Under the pieces are notes generated by a model that did no database searches, was not told where the DNA came from, and saw only the letters and a list, made by a program, of their open reading frames with translations. A DNA stretch of 64,000 bases from Amphibalanus amphitrite. Taxonomy: Eukaryota; Arthropoda; Thecostraca; Balanomorpha; Balanidae. The DNA lies in contig NW_024881833.1 in assembly GCF_019059575.1 (NCBI RefSeq), positions 310,001-374,000 of the forward strand. The letters are read 5' to 3'. A program made the position numbers and the translations under genes. Shown here in pieces: positions 1 to 12,235 of the stretch. Every line of letters begins with the position of its first letter. The stretch's first letter is position 1.

Positions 1-1049
1 TTGACGTGCTAAGTTAGTGTTAAACTGCATGTGTACATACAAGACATTGGTGTACTCTAATCTTTGAACGTGTGAACTCATTCACGAAGTGTCGCATCAT
101 GCTAGTAAAGATGATCGTAGGTGGTGTGTATAAAGGCTCTGCTCACTTGGATATATAGGGTACTTCTCGGTGGCCTACTGTACCCGCGAGAGTATTAAGC
201 TCACCTGAAAACAAACAAGGTTGTAGATACTAGGTAGTATGAGTACCTGCAGGCAGTCAAGGTAGGTGCACGAAAGACCGTCACGAAATAACAAGTACTC
301 GCACAGCACAAGTCATTGAGATTTTGACAACGTTTATGTTTTATTCATGCCTCAGTGTGGTATACAATCATGTCCAATGACTTATTCGTAGCGGTTCCGA
401 TCGCAGCAGAAGTTTTATTTTATGCCCTTAACTATTTTTTTAGATATTAAATGCACTTATCGATTTGTTCCTTTTTTTATTGTCGACCCACAAGCTCCAC
501 TGTCCTACTTTGTTGTCGACCACAAGAGGCACTGCTGGTCCGTGGTGGTCGGAGGAAGAACTCATCCGCCTCAGCTGGCACCTCCAGCTGTGTAGTTCAG
601 GAGTCGGACGACATGGCGCGGCTGTAAAGAGCAAGATGTTGGCTCATCTTAGCAAGACATTTGCTTCTCGGCTTTCGTTTACGTTTGTGTGGATTGCTTC
701 CGTTTATCTGTCGTTTCGTTTATGCTGTCCGACACGTGTAAATAAATACATCCAATGGATGCTACACCGGTGCGTATTCCCAATTGTCTCTACAGTCGAT
801 CATGAAATGAATTTCCAACGTGGCTTAGCTTTGAACTCGTTAGAATTGTTGCAACTTGGAAAGCCTGTTCTTTTCAGTTGAATGCCGAAACATTTATGTA
901 CTTAGATGTATAATTGCATAGTATTTTATGCATCCCGATAAGCTCGTGATTTAGCAATGCTTTCATTGCTTTCACATCAAGAAATGGCCTTGGGAAAATG
1001 TCCTTTTACCTATATCGGATGGGCGGTTTAGGGCGTTGTTGCTGGATCT

Positions 1050-1136
1050 TGCCGTTTGGGGGCGCTGTTGGAGGACCCTGCCGTTTGGGGGCGCTGTTCG
1101 AGGGCCCTGCCGTTTGGGGGCGCTGTTGGAAGACCT
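1050..1136. repeat. 29-bp tandem repeat, three copies
   Basis: A unit beginning TGCCGTTTGGGGGCGCTGTT recurs at 1050, 1079 and 1108 with a few substitutions in its last third, and a fourth start (TGCCGG) follows at 1137. The exact 29-bp spacing shows tandem duplication. No function is apparent. Confidence 0.85.
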
Positions 1137-1453
1137 TGCCGGTCGCGAGGTGGCGCTGCCAGCGCTACGACCGACAAACCATATTATGCTTTGTTTATAA
1201 TGGGTTCGCGTAAACGCTAATATGAAGTAACTGGACGGTCAGGCTCGCCTGCCTGTCCAGTTACTTGGTACAAACCGTCTTATGACCTGGCGTTCAAGTG
1301 GATAATTAATCGTCCCGATTCTCCCCAGGCTGGTGAATACCTATTACCCTTTGCTGTTGGGAGCGAATTGATTGTTCACTCACACTGCGCGGATATTTTT
1401 CCTAAAAATCTAGCCGATATCCACTAGAACTCTCAGGAGCAGCCCTTCATCAT

Positions 1454-1526
1454 CATTGGCCACACTTCCCTGTTTCAGACTGTCTTTCACATGACCAGAA
1501 CGCCTGTGGACTTGTTGGGGGTCAGT
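1454..1526 (+). repeat. Left copy of a ~73-bp direct repeat (partner at 2077-2147)
   Basis: The segment from ATTGGCCACACTT to GGGGTCAGT is repeated in the same orientation about 620 bp downstream with a handful of differences. The two copies flank the hAT-like MITE at 1606-1760 and look like a local segmental duplication or two fragments of one dispersed repeat. Confidence 0.75.
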
Positions 1527-1605
1527 TTCGGTCAGCGTACAATCCCGCTGAGTGACCACTAGAAAGGTTGGACGGGACACTCTAATCCACGGGACTTTCT
1601 CATTA

Positions 1606-1760
1606 CAGTAGTGGCGGAACACCTTCAATTAGGGGGGGGGGGGGGGCACTGCCGACTTTTGGTCCCATTCTCTCATACAACGCCTATAGGGCCAATGTTA
1701 AAATGCAAAAATCAATGGGGGGCACGGTGCCCCGGTGCCCTCCCCGTTCCGCCGCCAGTG
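1606..1760 (+). mobile_element. hAT-like MITE, copy A (155 bp)
   Basis: This non-coding element begins CAGTAGTGGCGGAACACC and ends CCGTTCCGCCGCCAGTG, so its ends form an imperfect terminal inverted repeat around GGCGGAAC. It is flanked by imperfect 8-bp duplications, TCTCATTA (1598-1605) and CCTCAGTA (1761-1768), matching at 6 of 8 positions. Three further insertions in the window (15797, 28300 and 60369) share the termini and internal sequence, including a poly-G run and the segment GGGGCACGGTGCCCC. CAG-type ends with 8-bp TSDs are characteristic of the hAT superfamily; that assignment is inferred because no transposase is present. Confidence 0.8.
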
Positions 1761-1768
1761 CCTCAGTA

Positions 1769-3364
1769 CATTGCTTCAAATTATCTGAGAAGGCTGAAAA
1801 GTCATGATTAAAACATAGTTTCTTGCCTAAATACCACGCAAAATGCTGCAGTTATGAGGACAAGAAATGAGGCGCATTCGCCACCGATCGATCAGTTAGT
1901 TAAGCAATAAGCATGGCTGCACTAAGCATCGGTTTTCGAAAAGGAAGCATGCCAGTCAACTCACTGTGTATTGTTTATTGACAGGAGCAGACGATCACAA
2001 TTCACCGTGGCCAATTCGTGTCTAAAGTCATTTGCGAAAAAAAAAAAAATACGCCAGGGTTTAAAACGGGAATGAAATTGGCCACACTTGCCTGTTTCAG
2101 ACTGTGTTTCACATGACCAGAACGCCTGTGGACTTATGGGGGTCAGTGTGAGATGTTTTACCCAAATAGGGCAGCAACTCTAAGGTTGTCTTGTAGAACC
2201 CGTTTTCCATTCAGTTTTGTGCACCTCAAACCTGAACCCACGTTGAATCCCTTACTGTCCCCTCAGCACTCTCCAGTCGGCTTGTGGTTGCGGAACGACT
2301 TGTTCGCTGCGTCGCCTGGTATTGCATGGAAAATAAGCGACTTATGTCACTGTTATTTCGTGCCGGGCTTGGTGGTCGGCTCGTGGTTTCAGCCGTTTTC
2401 TGGCTGTTCGCTTACCCTGACAGCCTTTTTTTTGGGACAACCGTTATAACAATTAATGAATTAAATAATTGAAGGGCATAGAGTTATCAAAAGCCTTTTT
2501 TCTAAAAATAGAAAAGACATGTGGGCGTTAGACCATTCTCCCTTGGCATCCTTATTCTCATACTGGTACAGCTATTGTTAGCCGTGCATTTCTTTCTCAG
2601 AGATGATAAACCACAGCATTGACGTGCCTGACCGGACGATCGCCTTTTTGGAGGTTTGTCGCCAGTTATATCGGTGACGTGATAACTGGGTTGGGTTTAC
2701 CAGCCAACAGAGCCAGAATCTCCCGCGGTGTCGGATGGCCTCAAATTCGCACACAGGTGTCAGCAGCGGGATGTTGTAATATTGCCCAATCCGTACCAAG
2801 CGATGAACTCTGATGGTGTTAAAAATAACGGGATAAGTTTTTTATATGATTCGATAGCATTGACTACACTTATGCAAGATTTCGTGTCGATGCTTTTATG
2901 TAGCTAAATGCCGCCGACGCAAATCACATGATACCTTATCATGGGTAATTTGAATTGTAGAAAAAAATAATTCTGAAATAAGACCTGCCCTAAAATGACG
3001 GGAACTGATAGCGGCGTCATGAAACAACGAATGGAGGTCTACTGGGATAAACTGGGATTTTTCTGTTTAAGCTGTGCTCCAACATAAACCATAAGTATAT
3101 CATTGCTCTTAAGTTATTCATTTCGACAAAACTCGTGGCTTGAGCCGTCTTACTTTGCTAATACCCCGGCCCCCGGGCGGCCATCCATGAGACCTTTATA
3201 CGCGATGATGTCATTCATATATTAGCGTCGACAAACACGTATGCACGAGTGAGATGGGTGGAAGGACTGCGGCCTCGCGGCGGCTTCTGATGTCTTCTCT
3301 GACCGCTGATCTCTCAGTCAGCGGGGTGCTGAGCACTGCGCGCCGGCCGTCGTCGGGTCGATAT
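1769..3364. other. Intergenic stretch downstream of the cuticle gene
   Basis: Apart from the right copy of the 73-bp duplication (2077-2147), nothing recognisable is seen. The right part should contain the 3' UTR of the minus-strand cuticle gene, but I could not identify a clear polyadenylation signal. Confidence 0.45.
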
Positions 3365-4960
3365 TTACTGGGGGTGCGGGTCGGGCACGGGCAGCGGCAG
3401 GTCGGGTCCGTCGATCTGCAGGGTGCCGTATTCGTCGGTGACGTAGGTCCTCTCGATCACCTGTCCATCCTCCTGCTGGTACCTGGGGGAGAACCGGGGG
3501 TGAATGTCAGAGCGGGTGACAGTCTTGAGCGATCAGGACGTGAGGCGCCGGACGAACAATTTATTTTTATATGTCGCAGAAGCAAGGCTTCGAAAAGTAA
3601 ACGATCGCTCGTATATGATCGTGCGGTGTGTTCTTGCCAGTTTCAACATTGTTTTGCATCTGAAACCGCTCCCTCATATTTAACACCATTCTACTGAAGT
3701 CCGTTTTTGGCTGTGAACTGATGGGTAACAAGCAGAACTCCCTCTCCATGCACACACAGTGCGCCCGTGCCGGCTTACTTGAAGGATCCCTGGTAGGTGG
3801 GCACGGTGCGGTACTCGGTCTGTCCGTCACTGTTGATGATCTCCACCTGTTTCAGCACGATCCGCTCACGACGCTCCAGACCGTTATCGGCCGTGAACCT
3901 GTCACGAAAACCAGGAGTGGTGTAAGAGACGGGTTTATATGTGTGTTCATTGTATTGTGATGTGGCATTTACTCAGAAATATTAGTTGCAAAAAAGTAGC
4001 ATTAGTATAAGAAAAAATCCTGATTTTTTCCGACAGCTTGTCGTCCACTCATTGCTAAGCAGCAAATGCATCGATTAAATTAACTTACATCTCCCATTGC
4101 CATTTTTCTACTGCTTTTTCTCCTCAGAGACGTTCCATTACGCCCAGGGAATGGCCAGTCTTTCTCGCGGTACGATCAGTCACACCCAGAGTTTGACCGG
4201 TCACACGCGCTGCATGACCGCTCTTACCGAGGGTGTGACCGTTCACGCCGGCGATTAGGTCTCGCCCAATTATATAGGTAAGACCGCGGTGCACTCACGC
4301 GTTTTCGTTGCTGCCGTCGGCCAGGTTCTCGTTGGTGAAGGAGGTGATGACCGCGGCACGGTCAATGTCCCGCAGCTCCTTGGGCGACAGCAGCTGCTGC
4401 GGCAGCGACACCGCGCAGGCCAGCACGCAGCTCAGCACGATCTGACAGACGGAGGGGCCTGGTTAGCAGGGGGCACAGAAAGGAGGCTTCGTAAGAGTAT
4501 TACAGCAAGAGACGTTTCTCAAAAAGGTGTTAAGACGACAACGGCCATATGAGAAAAGTCAGCCCATTATATTATTTTCTCTTGGTCTTTAGAGCATCAT
4601 TTTCTTTTCACTTTTAATTCATTTCAGCTGAATTTATTCAATTTTGATTTATGTAAATGCTAATGAAACATGTAATACCAGTCTGACCTGGCGTGGGCAC
4701 AGGAGCATTTCATTATCACATTCTCTCTTTCAAAAATATTAACCCTCTGGATTAAGCCTCGATTAACCCCAAAAATCCTCTGAAAAAAAGGATTTTTGGG
4801 GCATGATAGAACAACGGTTAAGAAAGAGTTTTCCTTTTTTCTAAAAATTTGATAAAACACTGATCTGAAAAGACATTATGAAATCCTAAATGAATTTTTC
4901 AATGGGGTCAAATATCATTGAAGTAAAGCTGCGAATCCCGTTGTAAATTACCAGCTTCAT
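3365..4960 (-). CDS. Cuticle protein with an R&R-like chitin-binding segment (four exons)
   Basis: The coding exons on the minus strand are 4952-4960, 4299-4441, 3779-3898 and 3365-3482. All introns are GT-AG and the phases agree, giving 129 residues. The first exon supplies only Met-Lys-Leu, an arrangement common in arthropod cuticle genes where a first intron splits the signal peptide. The second exon continues IVLSCVLACAVSL, completing a hydrophobic secretion signal. The C-terminal third reads GSFKYQQEDGQ, then TYVTDEYG, and ends in a Pro-rich tail (PDLPLPVPDPHPQ). The G-x-F-x-Y...G...Y-x-T-D-E-x-G spacing fits the Rebers-Riddiford consensus, nearest the RR-1 (soft cuticle) type. It is expected to be secreted by epidermis and bind chitin. 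The start is supported by a TATA box and initiator 48 nt upstream. I give no gene name because the family is large. Confidence 0.88.
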
Positions 4961-5005
4961 GACGGAGGTGGTGGTCACTGGGATGAGTCGGTCCGAAGTG
5001 ATGCC

Positions 5006-5033
5006 ACTGAGTCTGGCCCGGCTCTTATATATG
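5006..5033 (-). promoter_or_regulatory. Core promoter of the minus-strand cuticle gene
   Basis: Read on the minus strand, CATATATAAGAG lies about 25 bp upstream of ACTCAGTGG, which contains the arthropod initiator TCAGT (5006-5010). This predicts a transcription start near 5008 and a 48-nt 5' UTR before the ATG at 4960. The spacing is typical of TATA plus Inr promoters. Confidence 0.75.
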
Positions 5034-5039
5034 GAGCTG

Positions 5040-5889
5040 TGAGGCGGGGCGGGCGGGCTCAACTGCAGCGCCCGGGCGGGATAACCCGTTCGCGCTCCTT
5101 TCACCGGCCGGCCGGCCGTCGTCCGTCCTCTGCGCTGTGACCCTCCCCGCCGCCGCGCCGGGGTATCTGCCGCGCCATCGGTGCACGCTCTCGGTTGGAT
5201 CAGGAAAAACGCGCCCGATAACACCCCGATTAGCCGGTGACCGTCTCACACACCGGGCGTGCAGAGAGCACGATTTTTACTCGTCGGACATGGATTCTGT
5301 TGAAACTGGCACAGAGCAGAGGCCTTCATTCACACTGAAATTCGCTATGTCACAATGCCTGGAACACGGACAATGGTGTGCGATACTGTACGGTTTTACG
5401 CAAAAGAGGTAAATGTGAAGTAGTTAGTGCAATCGCCTGTCTCCATCTGAAATAAATCGCTTTAATATTGAACTCTACCGATGGTGGGTTGGTTGGTTTG
5501 TTACAGCAGAAAGTCCGGGAGCCTTGCCGAGCAATCCAAAGATGCCGATATCGACGAAGGCCTGGATCAATCGCTATCATTATCAGCTCATGATACCCAG
5601 TGACAGGTGGCCTGGCGTCTCTGTCTGCGCTACTGTGCGGCGCTAGCTCTACCCGGCCGCCCTCGCAGATAGCTAAGTGACGGGCGACGTCACTGAGACG
5701 GCGATAGCGGCCGATAGCGATGGTCAATTGCCGCTATCGCATCCGCTTAGATTGGACTGCCGACCTCAGTTCGGTTCAGCAGTGGCCGGCTGGGGCGCGG
5801 TGTGCTGTGGAACCGTGACCTGAAGTGCGACCTGAGGTCAGATATTATCGATAGGTCACCGGGCGCCAGCCCCAGCGGCGGCCTCCGCC
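5040..5889. promoter_or_regulatory. Shared upstream region of two divergent genes
   Basis: This stretch separates the minus-strand cuticle promoter from the first coding exon of the GH31-like gene. It is GC-rich at 5040-5230 and again at 5580-5890. It must hold the 5' UTR and promoter of the GH31-like gene, but I see no TATA box placed well for it. No coding exon is supported. Confidence 0.4.
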
Positions 5890-8800
5890 ATGGATTATGA
5901 GAAAGATGACCAGGAACAACTGGTCGAAGACAATCGCCCAATTACGTGGAAAGGTAAGCTATATATTTTTTTTTGCCAGGTTACGTTTTGTTAGAAAGGT
6001 CCCTGGATATTTGTTGGATTAAATAAGATGTCAAGTTATTATAGTTGCCAGGTCTGATTCATTAAACGTATTTAAATGAAGTGTCTACCCATGCGTAAAA
6101 GTAATAATGTATTTATTAGAACTAGATGGTGCAAAGCGCAAGGATTATTTGTTTATAAATTTTTGATTTTGAATTTGATATGCTCACGGCCACAATTTAT
6201 TTGTTGCCTTGAAAGGATGTTATATAAGCCGAGGCCTACAATACCTTTAAATTGTAGTCCAGAATACCTTTGAGCAAGATCGAGATAACAAATATCAAAT
6301 CGGATTAAGGCCTATAATCCATAAAAAACATGCTATTTTTTTCAGGTCCTTGAAGTGTGGACGTCACTCATGTCATGTACGCTGCATTGATGCCCCTATC
6401 TGGTATTGAGATTCAACCCGAGTGGCTTGCCGTCAAAGCGATATGGCCTTGCTCTCATTTTCACAAATTGGACCAGTTCCTTTCAACGTCCGACCCTCGG
6501 CATGTTACGGATCGGGAACTTCTCAGTATTCAATCATATCAATCTTTTTCAATCTCAAAGCTCTTAGTTTGTCTATCTTCAATTCCCAGGGTGTCTGCTC
6601 AGCTACCTGCCTCCACCTTTTCTACCACCTGCCTCAGCTCCGCCCCAATGAGTGCCGTTTAGCGTGAGACGGTTCACCCGCACGAGCCTCGCTCCCATCC
6701 GCAGATGGGGTGTCGGACGCGCTGACAAGCCGGCCGGCTCTCTTCACCTACCTGACCGTGACGTGCGTCACCATCGGCCTTCTGATCCCGATGTGGTTCC
6801 TGATATACTACCCGCTGGACCTGGAGATGGCCATCTACACCCGAGGCAGCTGCATGATAGCCACCAAGTACAGGTAGGAGACAAACTTCATGACCAGGGA
6901 TCGACTCATGGCCTGACGTCAGAACTGTCTCTGATGCTCTGCTACCTTGCCTAATCGCACCTCACCTCACCCATCTCATGTCACCCAGTGTGATGTGCTG
7001 ATCTCCAGGTGACTTCTCCGTGTACAGTCGCGGTAAGCATGCAGTCATTCTTAGATCGTGACAGTGTTTGTGTACCTATTTACCTACATAAGATCACATG
7101 AGATTGTGTTTAACCTGGTGGACTATGTCGCTTTACATGCTTTTGTTGTCGCTGATTCTGCATTTTTGTCCCGCTTATTTTGTGCATTCGTCGCTGTTTT
7201 TGATGTAGGTTTGAAATACTGATGCAAGATGATAATGATATGTGCAGTTTCTAGAACCCGTCACTTTCCTTTGCATTTTACTTTCTTCGGTGCTGAGCGG
7301 AGAACAACGAACGCATTTTTGACAGAAGGGTATCTAAGGACTGTCGTTAACGGTGTCTTAGAGCAATTCCACCGTGTCCTGCCAAGCCCGGGTGATTCAC
7401 CGACGGATGGGTGCAGCATCGCTCCAGAAATTATCAGCAGGATAAGCATGATACATTGTCGCTCGTACAACCATTTTTCGGTAGTCTAAACACGATACCG
7501 TGACTATCTTACATCTTCTATCTCTGTGTAGGTTCACGAAGCCGCTACCATCTTAATCTTACAGCCGTTCTTACTCCTGTAGCAAGGACGATTACATCTG
7601 TTCAGTCAAAAATGTGAACCTGAGTTAAAGCTTCCGTTATCTGTCACCCTTCCCCATCTCTGTTCTAACGGTGTTACTATATCGATGAATTCGTCTGATA
7701 AAACAGCGTCACTGCTTGTCCTGTAGGCTCGCTTTATCGGCCTGCTCATGTTTGCCAGGCAGGCAGACCACAGGAGCTAACTGTCTTGAAAGTTTCGTTT
7801 AGCTGAAAGGGAATGATTGCTCTGGATAATAAACATCCACTTAGTGGTTTTTGTGTCTTTATTTTTGCACACCATTAGCACATCCATCCATGTCAATTGA
7901 ATTGACTCGGTTCCAAGAAATATTTGATTAGTACATACTGGCTGAAGTGCTGGGTCACCGTGCGTTGTATAAGGGATCTGGTGAAGTCCATATTCATTCA
8001 TTCATTCATTCATTCATTCATTCATTCATTCATTCATTCATTCATTCATTCATTCACTATCAAACGACTGTTCCTCAGGTTCCCGTGCCTGGTAGGTGAA
8101 GAGAACACCACAGACCTGACCTGCGCGCTGGCTGGCTGCTGCTGGTACGACGAAGAAGGCAGCGCAGACCAGGGCCCAGCCAAATGTTTCCACTCCATGC
8201 CGGCCTCCTATACGTACAAAATGCACAACTCAACCGTGGGCCCCAACTCCATCTCCGCCGACCTGACGGCCTACTCGTTCGCGGACGCGGAGGCCCGACG
8301 CGCGGTGCGCACCCCATACAACAACAGCGCCCTGCCGCACGTCACCGCCTCGGTCACCATCGCGGAGCCGGAGCGGGTGCTGCTCGAGGTGGGCCCGCCG
8401 CCGGCGGTGGCGCTCACCGCCAACTCCGACTCCCACCCTGTGTCGGTGAACGGCTCCGTCCTCACCATCGCCTCCAACACCGGCCCAGAGTGGGACTTTT
8501 TCGCCGTGGTGTCGCGCACATCCACGGGCCAGGCGCTGGTCGACACCCGACTCGGCGCCACCATCGTCAGCGACCAGTACACCGAGTTCACTGTCGTGCC
8601 GGCCTCAACGGCCGTCTACGGCCTCGGCCAGGCCTTCCACTCGACGCTGAGGCGGACGTTCGACTGGCCGCCGCGCACGGCCATGTTCGGCAGGTCGCGG
8701 CTCTTCTCCGAGGGCAGCCACCCGTTCTACATGTGCATCGAGCCGAGCGGCGACGTGCACGGTGTCTACCTGGAGACGTCTGCGCCCGTAGAGGTGCAGC

Positions 8801-11800
8801 TGATGCCGGGCCCGAGCATCACGTTCCGGGTGCTGGACAGCCGGGTGAAGCTGCACGTGCTGGCCGGTCCGACGCCGGCCGATGTCACCGACCAGTACAC
8901 CCAGCTGGTGGGCCGGCCGCGCCTGCCGCCGCTCTGGGCACTGGGATTCCACCTCTGTCGCGAAGGAGACGTCGGCAGCTTTGACACGGTGATGGAACAG
9001 ATGGTGGCCAGCAGGATTCCGTTCGAGTCTGACTGTGTGGACGCCACAGCGCTGCTGCCGCTCGGGTTTGAGGCCTCCGAGGAGTTCCTCAACGGCTCGC
9101 AGAAACTGCACGCGATGAACCGGCACGTGATGGCCGCGGTGGCGCCGCACCTTCCTCTGTACCGCGACCCCGTGGGTGAGGAGAACACTGCGTACCCGCC
9201 ATACGAGGATGCCGACGTGCAGGGTCTCCTCCTGCGGAACGACAACAACACGGACAACGTGTACGGAGAGCTGTACGACCTGAGCAGGAACCGCACCTGG
9301 AATGTCTCCTACGTCGACTACTCAAACCCAGCCACCGTGGGCTGGGCGAAGCCGCTCTATCAGGGGCTGATCACCAATAACAGCATCGACGGCTTCTTCC
9401 TGATGCGTAACACTCCGACCAACGATGGCGAAGACATGTGCAACGACTCTCTGCCGTTTGTCCCGAACTTGGGCGACTCGAAGACGCTTTCCAACGGCAC
9501 CGTGTGCATGCTGTCCAAACAGGCGTCCGGTGATCACCTCACCAGTCACAACCGTTATGGCCAGGAGCAGACTCGTACTGTGCGCGAGGCGACAAATGAC
9601 ACCTTCCCAAGTCTGATGCTGACCAGCACCTCAACCTCGCCTGGAAGCGGATTGCAAGGCGGTCATTTTGCCACGGGTATGACGGCGGACTGGACAAGCC
9701 TGTCGCTCGCACTGGTGGAAACGTTGGAGCTGGGTCTGTACGGAATCCCTCAGAGCGGTTACCCCATCTGTGGCTCCCGAAACTCCACCAGCATCCCGAC
9801 GGACGACACGGAGCGGCTGGAGACGCTGTGTCTGCTCTGGTACCAGCTGCTGCCGTACCTGCCGCTGGCCGTCAGCCACTACGAGGCCGGCCACCTGCCG
9901 CGCAACCCCACGCAGATGAGCTCGTCGTTCAAGCTGAGTGTGCTGGCCCAGGTCAGCCAGCGGTACGTGTTTATTCCCTACCACTACACCCTGCTGGTGG
10001 AGGCCAGTCAGACGGGCGTGCCGCCGCTGCGGCCGCTCTGGTACGAGTTCGCGCAGGACAACGCCACCTGGGACATTGACCAGCAGCTGCTGCTGGGACC
10101 GGCGCTGATGATCGCGCCGGCGCTCACCGAGGGCCAGCAGATCGTCGAGCTCTACCTGCCCGGCTCCTGCTGGTACGAGTACTTCCAGGGCTTCCGACCG
10201 AAGGATGACATCGGCCCCGGCTGGGTGAAGCTGCCGGTACCCGCTCAGCAGACCCTCATCTACCAGAGGGCCGGCAGCGTCATTTTCAATCAGGTCAGTG
10301 CCCACTTGATAGAATGGTCAACACTGTAAAGCTGAGCTGTCTCACACACGGTGATTTCTATGTAACCATTGCGTCTTAAACATGATGTAGACCGGCTACG
10401 TAGTAGAGGTATCGTTTCAAAGTCCAATCAGCTGCAGCGATAGTTGCCTACAACATGAAAGCTGACCAAATGTAAGCTGTTGTAATCTTGCTATGGCTAA
10501 ATGTAAGCTATTGATATATTTTTACTCATCCGTATGCAGTATGCAAAGAGGAAAGTATCGGGACGTCGGCAGTGCAGTTGCTATGCGATCCACTCTGTAG
10601 GTCTAGTATGGTCTAGTCTCATAGAAGCGAGGATTGGCTCAGGCCGGTCGCCGACGGTTGGTTGTGTACCTAACGGATTGTGCACCAGAGACCTCTCTAC
10701 TAAGCCCAGAACAACTAGAGAATGTCCGGGTCTCTTAGCATGGATGGCTTAGCTTACCCGAGAGGCCAAGGTTACCAGGAGACTTATCCGTGCCGCTAAC
10801 TGAAATGCTAATTTAAAGCTTCTCAAGCCTGGTAATAACGTGATAAGCACAGTTTTAAAAGTTTTGGATCATAGGAGGACGAGGCTCACGACATTTCACT
10901 CGGGAAGTGACGCGATTTTCTTCCCTGGGTACTTTTTACAGCTGGCTTTGATAGGACGTCGGTTTGACCTTTGCTCAGATGATTGTGTGCCCTCTCACTT
11001 TGCAGATAGCATTACATTGATAACAGCAGAGATACAGCCGTTTGTGTATGCACGATGTAAGAAAAACATGTAGGCACACTTTAGAGCTGTGTATGTGAAT
11101 ACTCTCAACAAATAAGGACAAGGTTGGCAAGTGTTGATTATATTAAGTTATGACATTCTAATATAGCATACATTTTAACAGTATTTTGACCACCCTGGTT
11201 TAGTTGCAAAATCTTAGGCATAGTTCTTTATGGTTACTTTACCATTGAGTGCTCGTTTCTCATTTATTGGTTTGCCTCTGTATTCACTGATAATTCTTTC
11301 CAAAAATTTATGCTTAGCTGAGGACAAATTATTAGTGAAAGTGTTCCCCGTTCCGCCTCGGTTACCGGAGTTCCCTGATATCGCTCGGTCTGTTTTCAGC
11401 AAGCGTCCGAGACGCTATCTCAGCAGCGAGTGGACGGCACGTACTCGGCCACGGTGGCGCTGACCTGCGAGGAGGGCTACCAGGCGTCGGGCACCCTCTA
11501 CCTGCCGGGCGACGACGCGGCGATCGGACCGGGCAGCGTTACCGTCACGGTGCGCGACAACTCCACCGTGGAGATCGTCAGCGGCCTCAGCCGACCGTTC
11601 TGCGACTTCTACTACAACAACAACTACACCTCGGTGCTGAAGCAGGTCCAGATGTTCGGCATCACGGAGAGTGTGACGAACGTGACGCTGGCGCTGACGC
11701 CGGCCGGCGGCGCGCCGCTGCCGCCCACTGTACTGGCGCCGAAACACCAGACGCTGGAGCCGCCGGCGCTGATCGTGCAGGATGTCAACCTGGACTGGTG

Positions 11801-11849
11801 CCTGTTCGAGAGGGCCGAGATCACCTGGACCGTCGCCGAGCTGGTCTGA
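5890..11849 (+). CDS. GH31 family alpha-glucosidase-like type II membrane protein, probably catalytically inactive (four exons)
   Basis: Coding exons are 5890-5953, 6705-6873, 8079-10293 and 11400-11849, joined by GT-AG introns in agreeing phases; the protein is 965 residues. The ATG sits in a strong context (CCGCCATGG). Residues 1-32 are hydrophilic and residues 34-57 form one membrane segment (LFTYLTVTCVTIGLLIPMWF), so the topology is type II as in intestinal maltase/sucrase. A trefoil-like Cys segment with CALAGCCWYD follows at about 79-125. GH31 hallmarks include LPPLWALGFHLCR (about 361) and a C-terminal beta-sandwich. Where active enzymes have the nucleophile motif WIDMNEP, this protein has FFLMRNTP (517-524), so Asp is replaced by Leu 519. 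The acid/base motif GHWLGDNT is GHFATGMT (606-613), with Gly for Asp. Many N-X-S/T sites fit an extracellular domain. It is likely a non-catalytic binding or scaffold paralogue; an error in my alignment is the alternative. Confidence 0.85.
7992..8056 (+). repeat. (ATTC)n microsatellite beside a splice acceptor
   Basis: About sixteen ATTC units lie in the second intron of the GH31-like gene and stop only 22 bp before exon 3. They occupy the place where a branch point and pyrimidine tract would be expected. The remaining acceptor context is CTGTTCCTCAG. Confidence 0.95.
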
Positions 11850-12235
11850 AGTCGGTGCAGAGGATAAGAACGAGGAGGGCATTCTGAAGGTGTATTGACG
11901 AGAATGCATGAATAGTCATTGATGGTGCTAGAGCTGTAATGCTATGAAAGCGATGGGAGCTCGGTTTTGCTGCATTGAGTCATGTTGGTGTTGAATTCGG
12001 GATGTGTCTTCTTTCTTTGAACATACAAAGAAAAACCGTTTGTACCCAAACAGCAATGGTAAACGGTATTTGAGGCGTGGTTGGCTGTTCACGTATTTTG
12101 TTCCCTCTTAAGCCTATAACTTACCTAATGGATTTAATTAACTTGGTAATTGGTATATTGATGCCGTCACTATCCAAGAGGAATACTCCCAAATTATTTG
12201 TGACCAATCATGGTACCTATGCAGACACTGTCAAC
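11850..12235. other. 3' flank of the GH31-like gene
   Basis: This stretch follows the TGA stop codon. It probably contains the 3' UTR. No canonical AATAAA is obvious and no other feature is seen. Confidence 0.4.

Larger units (their letters stand above)
1..1605. other. Intergenic stretch without a recognisable gene
   Basis: No convincing coding exon is visible on either strand. The short open frames here lack codon bias, splice context or family motifs. The only structure seen is a small tandem repeat near 1050 and the left copy of a 73-bp duplicated segment near 1454, both listed separately. Confidence 0.5.

Noticed and set aside
3254-3697. Plus-strand frame across the last exon of the minus-strand cuticle gene
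   Set aside because: It runs through an exon-intron boundary supported on the other strand and has no motif of its own.
8184-8984. Second long frame in exon 3 of the GH31-like gene, and minus-strand frames at 8605-10305
   Set aside because: Shadows in a GC-rich coding exon; none shows family motifs.
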